A stretch of DNA of 64,000 bases from Theileria orientalis strain Shintoku. Its lineage: Eukaryota; Apicomplexa; Aconoidasida; Piroplasmida; Theileriidae. The stretch is taken from positions 1,220,001 to 1,284,000 of the forward strand of contig NC_025260.1 of the NCBI RefSeq assembly GCF_000740895.1. Reading direction: 5' to 3'. Positions 41,968 to 53,831 of this stretch are shown piece after piece. A model generated the notes under the pieces. That model had not been told where the DNA came from. It made no database searches and worked only from the letters and a program-made list of their open reading frames with translations. The translations under genes were made by a program, and so were the position numbers. Every line of letters starts with the position of its first letter. Positions within the stretch are counted from its first letter, which is position 1.

Positions 41968-44900
41968 TCACGAATCCCATACTTCCTCAGTTATGTAAAC
42001 AGCAGTCTCAGACTCCTCGAGCTGCGGCTCCTCAGTCTCCTCAAATCCGACGACCTCAACGTCAGTAGGTTCCAGGTTCCTGTGTAGGGTTAGTGTGTGA
42101 AACAACGGAGAGTTAAATAAGTAAAATCAATACACATTTTTTAAAAAACGACGTAAACAGCAAGTGAATTTATATATATAAATAATTGGAGAATAAATAG
42201 GAGGGTAACCGGTATATATCTGAGAAAATCACAATTTATTTAGAATTAATGATAAGTAAATATATAACAAGCTTGCTAATGAGTGAATATAGTAGATTTA
42301 AATCGATTGTCAGTAGTTGGAGCAGATAAATAATTAACAAAATGAGTAAATAAGCTAGTACCTTTTCTTGCTCTTTCTTGTGTAGTGGTATCCGGCGCCT
42401 CCAGCTCCAAGGAGCAAAATAACACCTACGATGCTGGCTGCAATGGTGACACCCCTGTTGAATTGAGGTTTATCGTCCTTTTTACTGGAGTTATCGCCAG
42501 TTTGGTCGTAGTTTGGACCTTCCTCCTCTGATTCTTGCCCTGGCTCTTGAACTGACTCTGGTTCATGAGGCATTTTATCGCCTTCTTTTCTATTGCTAGG
42601 TAGATCTTCAGAAACGACATGAAGTTTGGCCTCCTCGGCTGGAGTTGGCCTTACAGTATTCTCTGATTCACTTTTACCAGCTTCTGCTTCGGGCTTTTTA
42701 ATCTTACCCGTTGCTTCATTGACACCAAACTCGTTAATTATATTATGAACTGTTGGATCGGTGTTTTGGAGCCTCTCCTCAACCTTCCGTAACGCGGGCT
42801 TAATTTTGTTCTCATCGGCTTCCTGAGTAGTATCGGCCTTAGAATCCTCGGAAACAGGGATTCTAATTCGGGGGCTCTCGTAGGTGCCTTCATCATCTTC
42901 AGTCGGTTTCGTTGGTTCTTCAGCTGGTTTTACTGGTTTATGGTCAGTTGTTTTTACTGATTCATCTTCAATTGCCTTTGTTGACTCATCATCAGCTGGC
43001 CTTATTGGCTTTTCAACTGGTTCTGCTAATACATTATCAGCTGGGTTTATTGATTTATCATCACCTGATTCTATCGACTCATCATCAGTTAATTTTGTTA
43101 ACTCGTTATCATCTGGTGTTGCTGGTTCTTCAACTTCTGGCTTTGCTGGTTCATTTTTAGTTGGTGTTGTTGGCTCATCTTCAGTCGGTTTTGTCAGCTC
43201 CTCATCTAGTTTTACTGGTTTATCAGCTTCTGGTTTTACTGTCTCTCCACCTGATTTTGTTAGACCATCTTCAGTTAAATTTTCTGGCTCATCGTCAGTC
43301 GGCGTTGTTAGGTCGTCTTTAGATGGTTTTACCAGTTCATCAACTTTCGGGGTCTTAACATCGTCGTCATCAGTTGTTTTGGTTGATTCATCTTCAACTT
43401 CTGGTTTTATTGGCTCATCTTCAGTTGGTTCCGAGAATACATCATCATCTAATGTTGTCAACTCGTTATCAGCTGGTTTTGTTACCTCGTCATCTATTTT
43501 TGTTGATTTTTCAACAGGTTTAACTGGTTCTTCAACAGGTTTAACTGGTTCTTCAACTGGTTTAACTGGTTCTTCAACTGGTTTCGTTGATTCCTTTGGA
43601 TTTAGGTCACCGGTAGTTGACTGAGAATCATCTTGAGGAACGTCGCTGGGAGCTGAGGAAAAAGGCGTTGGAGCGTCGTCCTTATCAGACTGGCCGCCAG
43701 CATTGACTGTAATGCGCCCAGGTTCGGGAACGTCGGTTTCCCCGAGCTTTGGCTTAATCAGCTCCTCAAGTTTACTTTCGAGGGTGGCTTGTTGTGTCCC
43801 ATGCTCAAGAGTCTTGCCACCAGCGGGTTCTGGTACCTGTGGTAAACTGTTGTCCTGTATGTTCTGTTGAGTTGATTCGGATGTTGGTTCCGCGGCCTGT
43901 GGTAATGTGCTGGCCTCTGGCCTGTCAGCCTCAGCTTCGGGTTCATTTGGTACTGATGTTTTTTCAGATGCAGGTTTGGGTGTCTCAGCTTCCGCTTCTG
44001 GTACCATTGGTGGAAGGTCACCTCCGTGTTTCTTGGCCGCACTTTCTGCTGTTACTTCTGGCACCATCGGTGGAAGGTCGCCTCCTGCCTTACTAGGGCT
44101 GCTGAAAGTATTGGGGCTTCCGTTGCTAGACGGAACTAGATTGGTCTGAGCAGCCGATGCACTTGAGTTGGCGGCCTTGATGTCTACAACCTTCTGTGGC
44201 TGCGACACGCTAGCTTTTCTCGGAGCCGCCTTAGGAGTAGTTGGGGTTGACTTAGGCGTAGATGTTGGTTTGGTCCTAGGAGTGGGTTTGGGCTTGGGAG
44301 CAGGGGATTTTGCTCTCGGCTTATATGATGGTTTTGTCTTAGGAGAAGGAGCACGTTTGACTGGAGCCTTTGCCTTTGATGCAGCACTGGCCAAAGGCTT
44401 CGTTTGCGACGCGGCAGGGGTAGTAGTCTTCTTATCCGGTAAAGCGGTGGCCTTATCAGCACCAGAAACAACTGGTGTAGCAGCGGGTACCGTGTTTGGT
44501 TTTGGTGTAGATGGTTTTATCGGTTGTCTGGCTGGTACCGTCACAGCTGGTTTCTTGACTGGTTGTCTGGCAGGTACTGTTACAACTGGTTTATTGATGG
44601 GCTGCTTTAATGGTGTCGTCATACCTGCTGTCTTGGCTGGTTGCTTTGAAGGTTCGGCCTTTTGTTCCGTTGTCTTGACTGGTTGCCTTACGGGTATTCT
44701 AGAATGTGTATCGGCGTCGTCTCTAGGTTTCTGTGACCTCAAACTGTTCTTCTCAGATGATACTGGCACCAGTGGGCTCGAATCCGTGGCTCCGTCAGAG
44801 CTTTCTTCTTCAGCTTCTTCTGCTTTGTCGTTTTCGGATACAGTGGCTTTTCTTACTGGTATTTTAGAACCATTAGTAACAGCCAGGGGCTTGAACAGGT

Positions 44901-46560
44901 TTGGGCTGAATTTCTTCATTAGTTTTTCATAACTCTCCCTGGACAGGGTTGGCACCTCAGGTGGAAGGTCATGGCCTCGGCTTTGCTGTGTCATGCGAAC
45001 CACGGGAGTAATGAAGCCGTTGATCACAGTTGGATGACCTTCATTCATTTTTGTCTGTTTTTGATGGTCCTCTTTGTTAGCTCCGTTGTCAACCTTTGAG
45101 GCCTCACCTGCAGTAGCAGGTGAGTCGATCGGAGGCTGTGCATTGAGAGGCTGTGCCGCTGACGGTTTAACAGCTGTTTCAACCGCATCCTTTTTAGCCG
45201 ACTCAGGCTGTGCCACAGTCGAAGAACTGGGAGTAGCGGGCTGTTTAACTGGCGGAGTGTGCTCTTTTGGCCCCTGGCGCTGGCACGCCCGGGTTTCAAT
45301 GTCGTTCTTGTTAACGTGGCCCTCATCATCGTACTGAGAGGCGATCTGATTGACGACCGCGTACTTTACCTTTTCACTGTCGGTCAAGTCGCCGAGCCTT
45401 GAGGAGTAGTCAGGCACGTACTCCCTCTTGTACTTGCACAGGCGGAACCTGTGCTGCTTGCTGATATCGTTACAGGGCGTCCAGTCTCCCCAAGGAGCAC
45501 ACTCCTCGAACGCCGGGGTCGTTGCGGGCCCAGAGTCGGTCTCTGAAGTGCCACTGGTGGGAATTTGACGCAACGCCTGAGCGCCACCTGATGTCTCGGG
45601 AGTGTGCGGAGCACGGTCGCCTCCGCTGGCTGGAGTTTCCGCGACTTCGGACTCTGCGGCGCCCCTGTTCTTTCTCTTCCTCCTCTCAGAGTTGTCGCGT
45701 TCGCGTTCCTCCTCGTCACTTCTGGCCTCGAGGTCGTCAAGTTTTTTCTGTTGCGCGTCGTCCTCGCTCTCCCTGACGTCCCTGATTTTCAGCAGTGGGT
45801 ACTTCTCGTAGACTCCTGACGCCAGTCTGTTATTTCTGGCCTCCTCTCTTATCCTACGCTGATGTTCACGCTCCTGGCGCTTAACCCGTTTTTGCTCTCT
45901 GGCATCCCTCCTGGCCTTGAAGCCACTACGACGTGGCCTCCTACCAGCGCCCTGGCCACCTTGTGGCAGTGAGTCTGCACTGTGGCTCCTAGGATCACTG
46001 CGGTGCTTACTAGTGTCTGGCACACTGTGGGCGCTTTCGCTTCTGGTCCTGCTTCGGCTTCTGCTCCTCCTCGCGTCAACATCGCCGTCTACTTCCTCGA
46101 CAATATGCCGAACACTGGTCCCTGGAGCTGCCTGGCGCATCCCCTCCTCGAGTTCGTGGTCTTCACTGGTGCAGGCTCTGGTTTGAATTTCCGGCATCTG
46201 AACATACTCGCCACTTTGTCCCGCATTGAGCATGCTGAAATACTTGTCGAAGGAGCTGCGCTCCTCGGGAGTGAGGTCTCCCCGCTTCCCAGAGTAGTCA
46301 GGCACAGCCCCTCTCTTGTGCGTGCAGGCCCTCGACCTGTGTTGCTTGTTCAGGTGATTGCACTGGGTCCAGCCGCTCCATGGACCGCAGAGAGTATACA
46401 CTTCATTTACTCCTCCTGAACCTGGTCTAAAATTAGTGTCATCTATCGCAACATCTGAAGACCTGACCGTCGTGTTTCCAACTAAAATTAAAATTAGTTC
46501 CAAGCTCTAACCTAATATTAACAGTGCCGTCAACTTTGCTACGAAAAATAGTTTATACAT
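41968..46560 (-). CDS. TRAP-like adhesin with two TSP1 repeats (about 1,426 residues)
   Basis: Three exons, 46560-46512 (signal peptide MYKLFFVAKLTALLIL), 46481-42362 and 42079-41968, give 1,426 residues; the first intron is only 30 nt. Two TSP1-like repeats lie at about residues 35-120 and 330-410: CGPWSGWTQCNHLNKQHRSR and CAPWGDWTPCNDISKQHRFR, each with a PDYS segment and an ETRAC or QTRAC end. A basic Arg/Glu region separates them. A very long Pro/Thr/Lys/Asp/Glu-rich stalk follows, including exact KPVEEPV repeats near 43500-43580. Then come a transmembrane helix (VTIAASIVGVILLLGAGGA), a basic stop-transfer patch and an acidic tail ending YITEEVWDS, encoded by exon 3. The near-terminal Trp supports a TRAP-type invasion adhesin. 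Retention of intron 2 would give a tail ending KKRY without it. Confidence 0.85.
42080..42361 (-). other. Intron separating transmembrane and Trp-containing tail exons
   Basis: A 282-nt intron with a GTACTA donor and a CTACACAG acceptor. Splicing in phase 2 joins the basic stop-transfer patch to the acidic Trp tail. Without splicing, a stop codon follows the patch two codons later. Confidence 0.75.
43501..43585 (-). repeat. Tandem KPVEEPV repeat within the adhesin stalk
   Basis: A 21-bp unit (TTTAACTGGTTCTTCAAC-type on the plus strand) occurs about three times in a row, encoding KPVEEPV units in the stalk of the 1,426-residue adhesin. The near identity indicates recent slippage or homogenisation. 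Wider DE/TK-rich repeats surround it. Confidence 0.85.
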
Positions 46561-47916
46561 TGTCTTTATATTTCTTCAACCTGCCTTGAATATGCAAAAT
46601 ATGTATATTTCAATTTATCTGCATTAACCTAAAATATAACTTTGATATATTCAAGTAAATATTTATATATTTTTTTCAATCTTTTATGTACTAGTAGTTA
46701 GACTTTGTTAGTTATGTTTCATATCATTTATTTACATTTGAATTTCAAAATTCATTATTTAATTAGCTTTTACTTATATATAACTTTATGAATTGTAATT
46801 TTATAATAAATTAAAGGGCTAGTTGAAAATTGCATTTAACATTGTAAAATAGCTTTACTTGACAGATGTGTGTCATTTTACTGATTCTACAAGCCAATTA
46901 TTTATCCATGGCGATTAATGCCGTAAGTTTACTGGATTTCGTGGCCACATTATCACTCAAACAACGACACCAATGTTCAAATCATTTCAAACATCTTACA
47001 TTTGACTCGTTGATATACCTCGTAGTCCATTTATATGAATGGTTGAGCGTATTTCCGTTAGATTCAAAGGTACCTCCTGGAGTCACCATGAGTGTTAAAT
47101 CGATTCTCCAAGTGTTTCCACATCGTACTATCCAATGCTGATTGGAAGATGCCAATTAAAGTTTAAAACAGATGTGAAAGGCACATTAAGCTCACAGGTG
47201 AATTGACTTGATGGTACTTTCATCGCAATTTATACACAATCTCGTCAACATCCTATGAATAAGCACTTTTTAACGCTTAACATTGTGTTGTTGCCAACAT
47301 TATGTGTATATTTAACATAAATATCATTTATCGAATATACACATGTACATGTTCAGAATAAAGTAAATCATTTGTCCACTGTTACCTTCAAATTATCATA
47401 TAAAATAACTTATTTAGTATTTTTCTTAGTGGAATGTACATTTGTTTACATCGGTGTATAGTATATTTGTCAAATTAAAAGTTACACAGGATCCATGGAC
47501 ACTTTCCAGTCAAATTTCCTTTTCAGCGGAAGAAAATCTATAAAATTTGATCACATAACAAACTAATTTAAATTTTAATGTGTTTAAGTCGAGGAATTTC
47601 CTCCATTTTGCCAGCCTTAATTAAATTTGAACTTGTTGTCAGATGTGTGGCTTGGAATGTTACTCAAAACCTATTCCACTGTTTTATTATTCATTCGTCT
47701 ATTGTTTTGTTGTAAATTCTAATTCACGTTTATGCTGTTTTAAAAATTGTACTAGCTTTCTAATTGTCACTTTAATTCAATTTGATCACTGTCATATTTC
47801 TTTTTTGCCACGTACTTTCATTTAATTAATATTTTTTCCCCTTATTTCAAACTTTAACCAGTCCTTTTGTTCTTTTTGTAAAATATAACATTTGTTTGCT
47901 TATCATATAGTTAAAA
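46561..47916. other. Long AT-rich intergenic region
   Basis: About 1.36 kb between divergent genes (TSP1 adhesin on the minus strand, small three-exon gene on the plus strand). A 91-codon plus-strand ORF at 46866-47141 and a partly open antisense frame overlap here, but neither shows a signal peptide, domain or coding bias that I trust. A fragment of a decayed gene is possible. Confidence 0.5.
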
Positions 47917-48528
47917 ATGTCCCTCAATCTCCAAAAAAAACTAGATGAGCAGATGGCCGAAAAATCTGGAGCTATTTCGTAAGTTTTTTATTTTATCTCA
48001 TTGGTACCGATATTGTGTGTCTGTTTACATCTGATTACTACTATTTAATCCTGAATTCCGTCCTAATTACCGATTTGTGTGTAATTGTTGCAATTTTTTC
48101 CTATTACTGTTGCTGCTGTATATAAATTAATCTTTAGTCTCATAGCACCTCGATTAATTTAATAATTTGTAGCTTATCCCAGTGTATGAGTAAGCACGCT
48201 GCTGAGTTTGCGAAGGCTGCTTCTGAGAAGCGTTTAAAGTAAGTTTTTAATAACTTGCAGCTCCTTAAATAAGCCGCCACCTAAAAGTTAAACACTTTGT
48301 TACACTTTAATTTAAGTACTGGGCACCTGCCAGGGCCCAGTGTCATCTTAGCTTGCTGTGGTATCAGTATTTTTATCTTCTGCCAGTTTTTGACCTTTAT
48401 CGTCAACATTGACTTTTAGATCCACCAATAAGGAAAATGTGGAGGTATTTACTGGCGAGGGGACTAGGAAGGACGAGCCGAGTGTGCCCACAAACGAAAA
48501 TCACTATGTCAAGCCTGAACAGCTTTAA
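47917..48528 (+). CDS. 78-residue three-exon hypothetical protein
   Basis: Three small exons, 47917-47978, 48173-48238 and 48420-48528, with perfect GTAAGT donors and TAG/TTAG acceptors and consistent phases, give 78 residues starting MSLNLQKKLDEQMAEKSGAI. The N-terminal 45 residues are amphipathic and helical with a single Cys; the rest is acidic and polar, ending YVKPEQL. No signal or membrane segment is seen, so it is probably a small cytosolic or nuclear protein. I do not recognise the family. The number of correctly phased splice sites in such a short gene makes coding likely. Confidence 0.55.
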
Positions 48529-48971
48529 CCATACTGACTAATTTTCTGTTAATTCATTTCTATCTGTTACTTAGAGTCGATGTGTATGTGTGTATTATTT
48601 ATCGACGATGTGTAAACGCTACACATCATATTACCTATGTAAACAACTGAGTGACCCGGTAGATGTGTAAGGAACCATGTGAATACACCCATACAGATGT
48701 GTACTTATCAGTATACTGATATTCATAAGTGTCACTACATATACTCAGTATATATACCTTATACTACTATACTTATACTTAACTGTATATACTTATACCT
48801 ATGTACATATATATATAGTAGTATAGTGTATATATATATATATATATAAGTAGTATAGTGTATATATACATTAGTCTATAGATACTTTATGTGGATGCTT
48901 TGTAAACGTTAGCAGATGTCATATACACTGTATCATCAACTATATAGTCATTTAAGTGTAATTTTATGGTA
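48529..48971. repeat. AT-rich spacer with TA microsatellite
   Basis: Between the convergent ends of the 78-residue gene (+) and the helical-repeat gene (-). From about 48790 to 48870 the DNA consists of TATATA runs with repeated TATAAGTAGTATAGTG blocks. No ORF is supported. Confidence 0.7.
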
Positions 48972-51900
48972 TTACTTATTTTGCAGTGGGAGGTGCGGCG
49001 GACCCAGGGAAATGTGCCTGAAGAAAGTCAGCAAATTGTTCCTCTGGACAGCAGTATCACCGTACTTATCCCTATCACTGTCAGTTGCACCAGTAACACC
49101 GGCTCTTTTCATAGTTTCATCCACTCCACTGTGCCTCCTTAGCCGATTTGTGAGTACCCTCTTCACCTTTGGCTTACTATATCCGTAGGCCTGAATGGCG
49201 TTTAAAATCGCTCTAACGCTGTATTCAGACAGACTAGAGGCCATTTTAACGACTCTCGAGTACAGTTCTCTTGCAAACTTGTCAGTCTCTCCACTCCTTT
49301 CCTTTTTCGACAAACACAACAAACACTTGACCACTTGATCGTCCGTGAGTTGACCTTCCTTTGGCACTTGGCCGAAGACGTCAAACTTGTCCGAAGGATC
49401 CAAATCAAGCCCTTTAATGTATTCGACCACCCTTTCGCTGGTAATGTACCCCTTCTTAATTGGTATCAGTAGATTAACGGCCTCCTACACATTAATGTTT
49501 CCAAGGCATGACTGGCACACATATACTAATAAATGCGCATTTGCCACTAATAAGTGTAACATAGAGATATGTAGTCAACTTGCAGCAACTGGCCAATTCC
49601 TATTGTCAACTCACAACCTAACGTGTGTCCATTAAGTTCCGAGTTAACAATTGTGTGCTGCTGCATAGTGATAATTATCACCACAGTCACACCATATTCA
49701 CTAAATAGTCTACCGAGATCATTACGTCGTTACCTTGCTGAATATACTTCCTAGGTCTCTCATTACTCTCCAATTGAGTGCGCTGATCAGCGCCTCATTC
49801 CTAAGACCTGACTTTGCGTACGCTCTGAACACTGTGCACACTTGCGAGACGCTCATTTCCTCCAGCCTTGCGTTAACTGCTGTAAACATCTGACTTGCGA
49901 ATATTTTCTTGTAACTGCCGAGGCACCTTGCCACGATCACCAGCTGGCGTCCGTTGAGCTCGTTACTCGCCAGCTTCCTCTCCACCTTACTCACCAGCAC
50001 TGCGTAGAAGCTGCTGTACCTGTTTCTTGTGAAGAAGAGCAGTGCCTGAACCAGATCCACGCTGTTATTCAATCTCCTTTCCAACGACGGCATCAGCTGC
50101 TGTATCAGCTTCACTGGATCGTGCTTAACTTTATAGAACGTGTACAAGCAGTATGCCACTGTCTTATCCGTCAGGTTAATGTGATTATTGGCTATTGTCC
50201 TTGTGTACCTTTTCAACTTGGTGCTCATTACGTCTTGACCCTTCCTCCTCACCTCCCACCCGTGCTGCGCTGAATTTAAGTACATTATGGCCTTGCTAAG
50301 AGTGTATATTTTTACGTTTGCGTCTCCGCATTGTGTATCTGATGTGTTCCCACCGGCTAATCCTCTACCAATGCCAAAGCTAGTTGTACTACCAATGCCA
50401 AAGCTAGTTGTACTACTCCTACTATTACTACTTCTATTGCTATTGTTACTTTTGTTACTATTGTTATTGTTACTATTGACATTGATATTGTTGTTGATGT
50501 TAATGTTACTACTATTACCACTACTACTATTACTACTACTATTAGTGCTACTACTGCTACAAATATTACTACCAATGCCACTACTACTTGCATTGGGAAT
50601 GCCATAGTTAGCTGTATTACCAATGCAATATCTACTGCCATCTGTGAGATGGCTGTACAGCTTCTCCATGAGATCTACTGCTTCTGCGCTCGTGGGTATT
50701 CTCGAGTAGTAGTTTACGATGGACAACACGTCTCTCGCTGTGTACTCACTCATGTGAAGCAGCGCTTGTATGTTCAATAAATCCATTTGTGTTTTCGTTA
50801 TCTGAGGCCTATACTTGCTTAAAACTCTGAATACCAGCACCACGTCGTCCTTCGATAGCTGTGCCATGTTGTCAAAAACTCCTCTGTAGATCGGCTCCAA
50901 CACACTTGGTTCTACTTCGTAACAGCAGTGGTACACATCTCTGAGCAGCAGTGCCAAATCCGTAGTGTTATAGCTGTAGCCACTGCTAATGGCATCCGAT
51001 ATGCCTCTGTAATCCAGCGGCTCATAGTTTCTTATTTTAATGAGCATTCTATAGCAGTTGACCGCATACTTATCAATGCGACACGGGAACTCGTTTTCAG
51101 TGCCACCACTGCACGTCGTCGTATCTTTATTGCCACTATTATTGTTTTTTGTGGTACTGGTATTGTTACCGCTAGTATTGCTAATAGCAGCCTTAGCAAT
51201 AGTGCCAGTAGTAGTAATGCCACCAGTAGCAATACTATTACCACCAGTAGTAGTAGCACTGCTACTACCACCAATATCACTGTTACCACTAGCAGCACTG
51301 GCACTATTTAACAGATTCCTAAACTGCCTCACTGCGGCGACCATGAACCCTTCTATTCCATCCCCGCCCGTGCTTAGCAGTATTTGGTACAGCTTCAGTC
51401 TCGCGTACAACTTGGCGTATTCGTTGCTCTTTGTAAAATCAACTCCCTCAAGCGCTCTTTGCACTACGCTTCTGTCCTCTATCACGTCTACACAGCACAG
51501 AATGCTCTCAACATCCAACCCACTGCTTCTGTCGGCACACGCGTTCAAATACAACTGAGATTGCAACGCCCTTGTCACGCTGCTGTTTCTGTGGGCCTTG
51601 ATGAAGAGCCTCGTCAACTCAACCAGCACGTGGTAAGGCATATACGGCACATCCTTTATGAAATACGAGAGCGTCTTCTTCATGGTCTCCCAGTCTCCTG
51701 TCCTGTAGAAGATGTCAACTGTCTTCAGCAAAGTTTCATAGTCCCCAACTTTATTCGTCCTCGTTCTCAGCTCCTCTAACGCCCTCTTCACTCTATCGTC
51801 GTACACGAATATCTCTTTCTTAATTAAGTTATGCAAAACATCCACATTCTTCACCATATTGTCAACACTTTCCAGCCTACTCAATTCACTTTTCGTCTCC

Positions 51901-52064
51901 GCGGTCGACCTACCACCTTCTGCTACCCTAGGGTAGTAACTACACCACCTCCTTCCAGTGCTCATGCAACTGTTCATGCAACTGTTAACGCCACTTGTAC
52001 TCTTCACACTGCTATTTACAACTTTAAATTTACATACTGCTCCAAACATCCTGTATATAATCAT
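48972..52064 (-). CDS. Helical-repeat organelle protein with mitochondrial-type presequence
   Basis: Two exons, 52064-49734 and 49484-48972, give about 947 residues. The first in-frame ATG is at 52064. The N-terminus (MIIYRMFGAVCKFKV, then many Ser/Arg) looks like a mitochondrial presequence. The body is a chain of helix pairs of roughly 35-40 residues with Leu/Tyr/Arg patterns (for example YARLKLYQILLSTGG, YTARDVLSIVNYYSRI, VSQVCTVFRAYAKSGLRN, YSVRAILNAIQAYGY), like the OPR/HPR/RAP repeat proteins of apicomplexans that act on organelle RNA or ribosomes. No terminal RAP domain is visible. A Ser/Asn-rich insert (about residues 490-565) corresponds to a TACTATTG-type DNA repeat at 50360-50630. 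The start codon lies 21 bp beyond the stop of the CstF-64-like gene. Confidence 0.75.
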
Positions 52065-52085
52065 TTTGTCATCACTCAGCAATAA

Positions 52086-53831
52086 TCATCTTATGAAGAA
52101 GTACTCGAATATGTTTGAGGCGTTTGCCTTTGACAGGTGACTGAAGTTTAGGTTTTTGTATCCTAGGAGCAGCTTAGCGTGCATCAGTGACGCTCTCATT
52201 GACGAGCTTGCGTTTAGTATCGACCTCGCTGTGTTTGGCGACTTTTTCATCAGCGCGTCGATCCTTTTGACCAGGTTGTACACGTCCATCATTGACATTT
52301 TCTTTATTATTCTCAAGAGGTCCTTGCTCACCACCTTTCCGTTATCCAACAGCAACTCCTCCTCTGCTCTGTATCTCTTGTGTTCGTGCTTGGCGTAGTC
52401 TCCCAGATCCTTCATCTGTCCATTTCTTCCAGACAGTGCCTTCGAGGCTACCAGCCCCTCCTTAGTCTTCCCAGGGTGATGCTTAACTTGTGTAACATAC
52501 TGCTGACTGCCGGCCATGGTTACTTGCTGACTCGTCGGCGAGTTAATTTGATGTGTTAGTGGCTGATTTAATTGCTGATTCAAAGGTTGACCTAATTGGT
52601 GACCTAGTTGCTGATTTAAGGGCATTCCCATATTGTTGATTGGCGAATTCATGTGCTGGGTCATTGGTCCGCTAATTGCCTGCTGCATTGTCTGATTTTG
52701 ATAGTGGTGGTGGCCTGTATGTGTGCCCATTGGCTGACTCAATGCTGGGTCCATCGTCACACTCACTGGCTGAACTGCCTCCATGGGATCCAACTGCGAT
52801 ATCTCTGCTGGGATTTGCATCATCGGCGCCATCGTTGCTTGTGCCATGCCCTGCTGAATTAGCCCAGATGGCACCAGTCCTGGCCTAACCAGTCCTTGCT
52901 GTGCCAGCTTCGGCTGCATAAGTCCAACTGCTGGCTGCATCAATCCCATGTTGGCCTGCGGGTACATTGCCATGTCCCCCTGTACCATTGGTATGTTCGG
53001 CTGAACCATTGGCATGGACCCTTGCGGCATCGGCATCATATTCTGCTGTGCCATTGTGAAGCTTGGCTGCACCATTCCGTAACCGCTCTGGTCCATCGGT
53101 CCCATTGTCTGATGTCCGTATGGCGACATATCTGGATGCCCTATCTGCTGCATCCCTGGCTGCTGCACCTGCATATTATATGGTCCTGGGTCCATCTCCT
53201 GAGTATGCGCCTGATCCGTTTCCTTCGGCTGCGAACTTTCCTTGTGATACAGGGTGTCCAACAAGATGTCCGAGTACTTATCTCTATAGAAATCGTCGCA
53301 AAAGTCCACTTTAACAGGCCTGCCTGCGAAACCGTTAGTGCGTACTTATTTATTTACTATTCTATATAACTTATTTATTTATAGGCTGGGCTACTAGCTG
53401 CTAGTAAATGATCCAATGTTTAAACTACTAATTGCACACCTTTAACTTCCATGGCTCCCAGTCTCTTTATGGCCTCTACGCACTCTGCTTCTGTTCTGTA
53501 CTCAACGTTTCCATATCCTCTACTTTTGTTCGTGTGATAATCTCTTCTTATTCTATGAAAGGGTCAATGATACGGTCAAAATAACCGGCTTTTGATTTAT
53601 TTTGTCCATATACTTATAATTAACGTGAAATATGTCTAACTTATAAATAGTATCCTAAACACTAGCCAGTTATGTATAAAACCTACGCAAGGTATCTTAT
53701 TGTGCCACAGCCATGTAACATGGCCCTCAGATCCTCCTCCGTTGTATCATATGGCAAATTACCAACTAAAATTAACAATTAAGTATAAACAACGTACCGA
53801 ATAATCTGAAATTCCGATCACGGCCGGCCAT
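52086..53831 (-). CDS. CSTF2: Cleavage stimulation factor 64 kDa-like (CstF-64/Rna15) mRNA 3'-end factor
   Basis: Four exons, 53831-53798, 53765-53687, 53552-53440 and 53323-52086, give 487 residues. An RRM spans residues 9-85: RNP2-like LFVGNLPYD, then TEEDLRAMLHGCGTI, RNP1-like SRGYGNVEY, and GRPVKVDF at the end. CstF-64/Rna15 binds the GU-rich downstream element of pre-mRNAs during cleavage and polyadenylation. The middle, about 90-320, is Met/Gln/Pro/Gly-rich (repeated MQ, PM, QQG words). A helical region at 385-470 (LRIIKKMSMMDVYNLVKRID, KSPNTARSILNA, LMHAKLLLGY) resembles the CstF-64 hinge that binds CstF-77, but here it is at the C-terminus rather than beside the RRM. The usual C-terminal three-helix domain is not seen. 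Confidence 0.8.

Noticed and set aside
44168..44932. A 254-codon plus-strand ORF opposite the second large adhesin
   Set aside because: Gly/Val/Leu-rich antisense of the Pro/Thr/Lys-rich stalk; no independent evidence of coding.
46866..47141. Plus-strand 91-residue ORF in a long intergenic region
   Set aside because: Composition is balanced but there is no recognisable domain, signal or splice support; the antisense frame is partly open as well. It could be a decayed gene but is not called.
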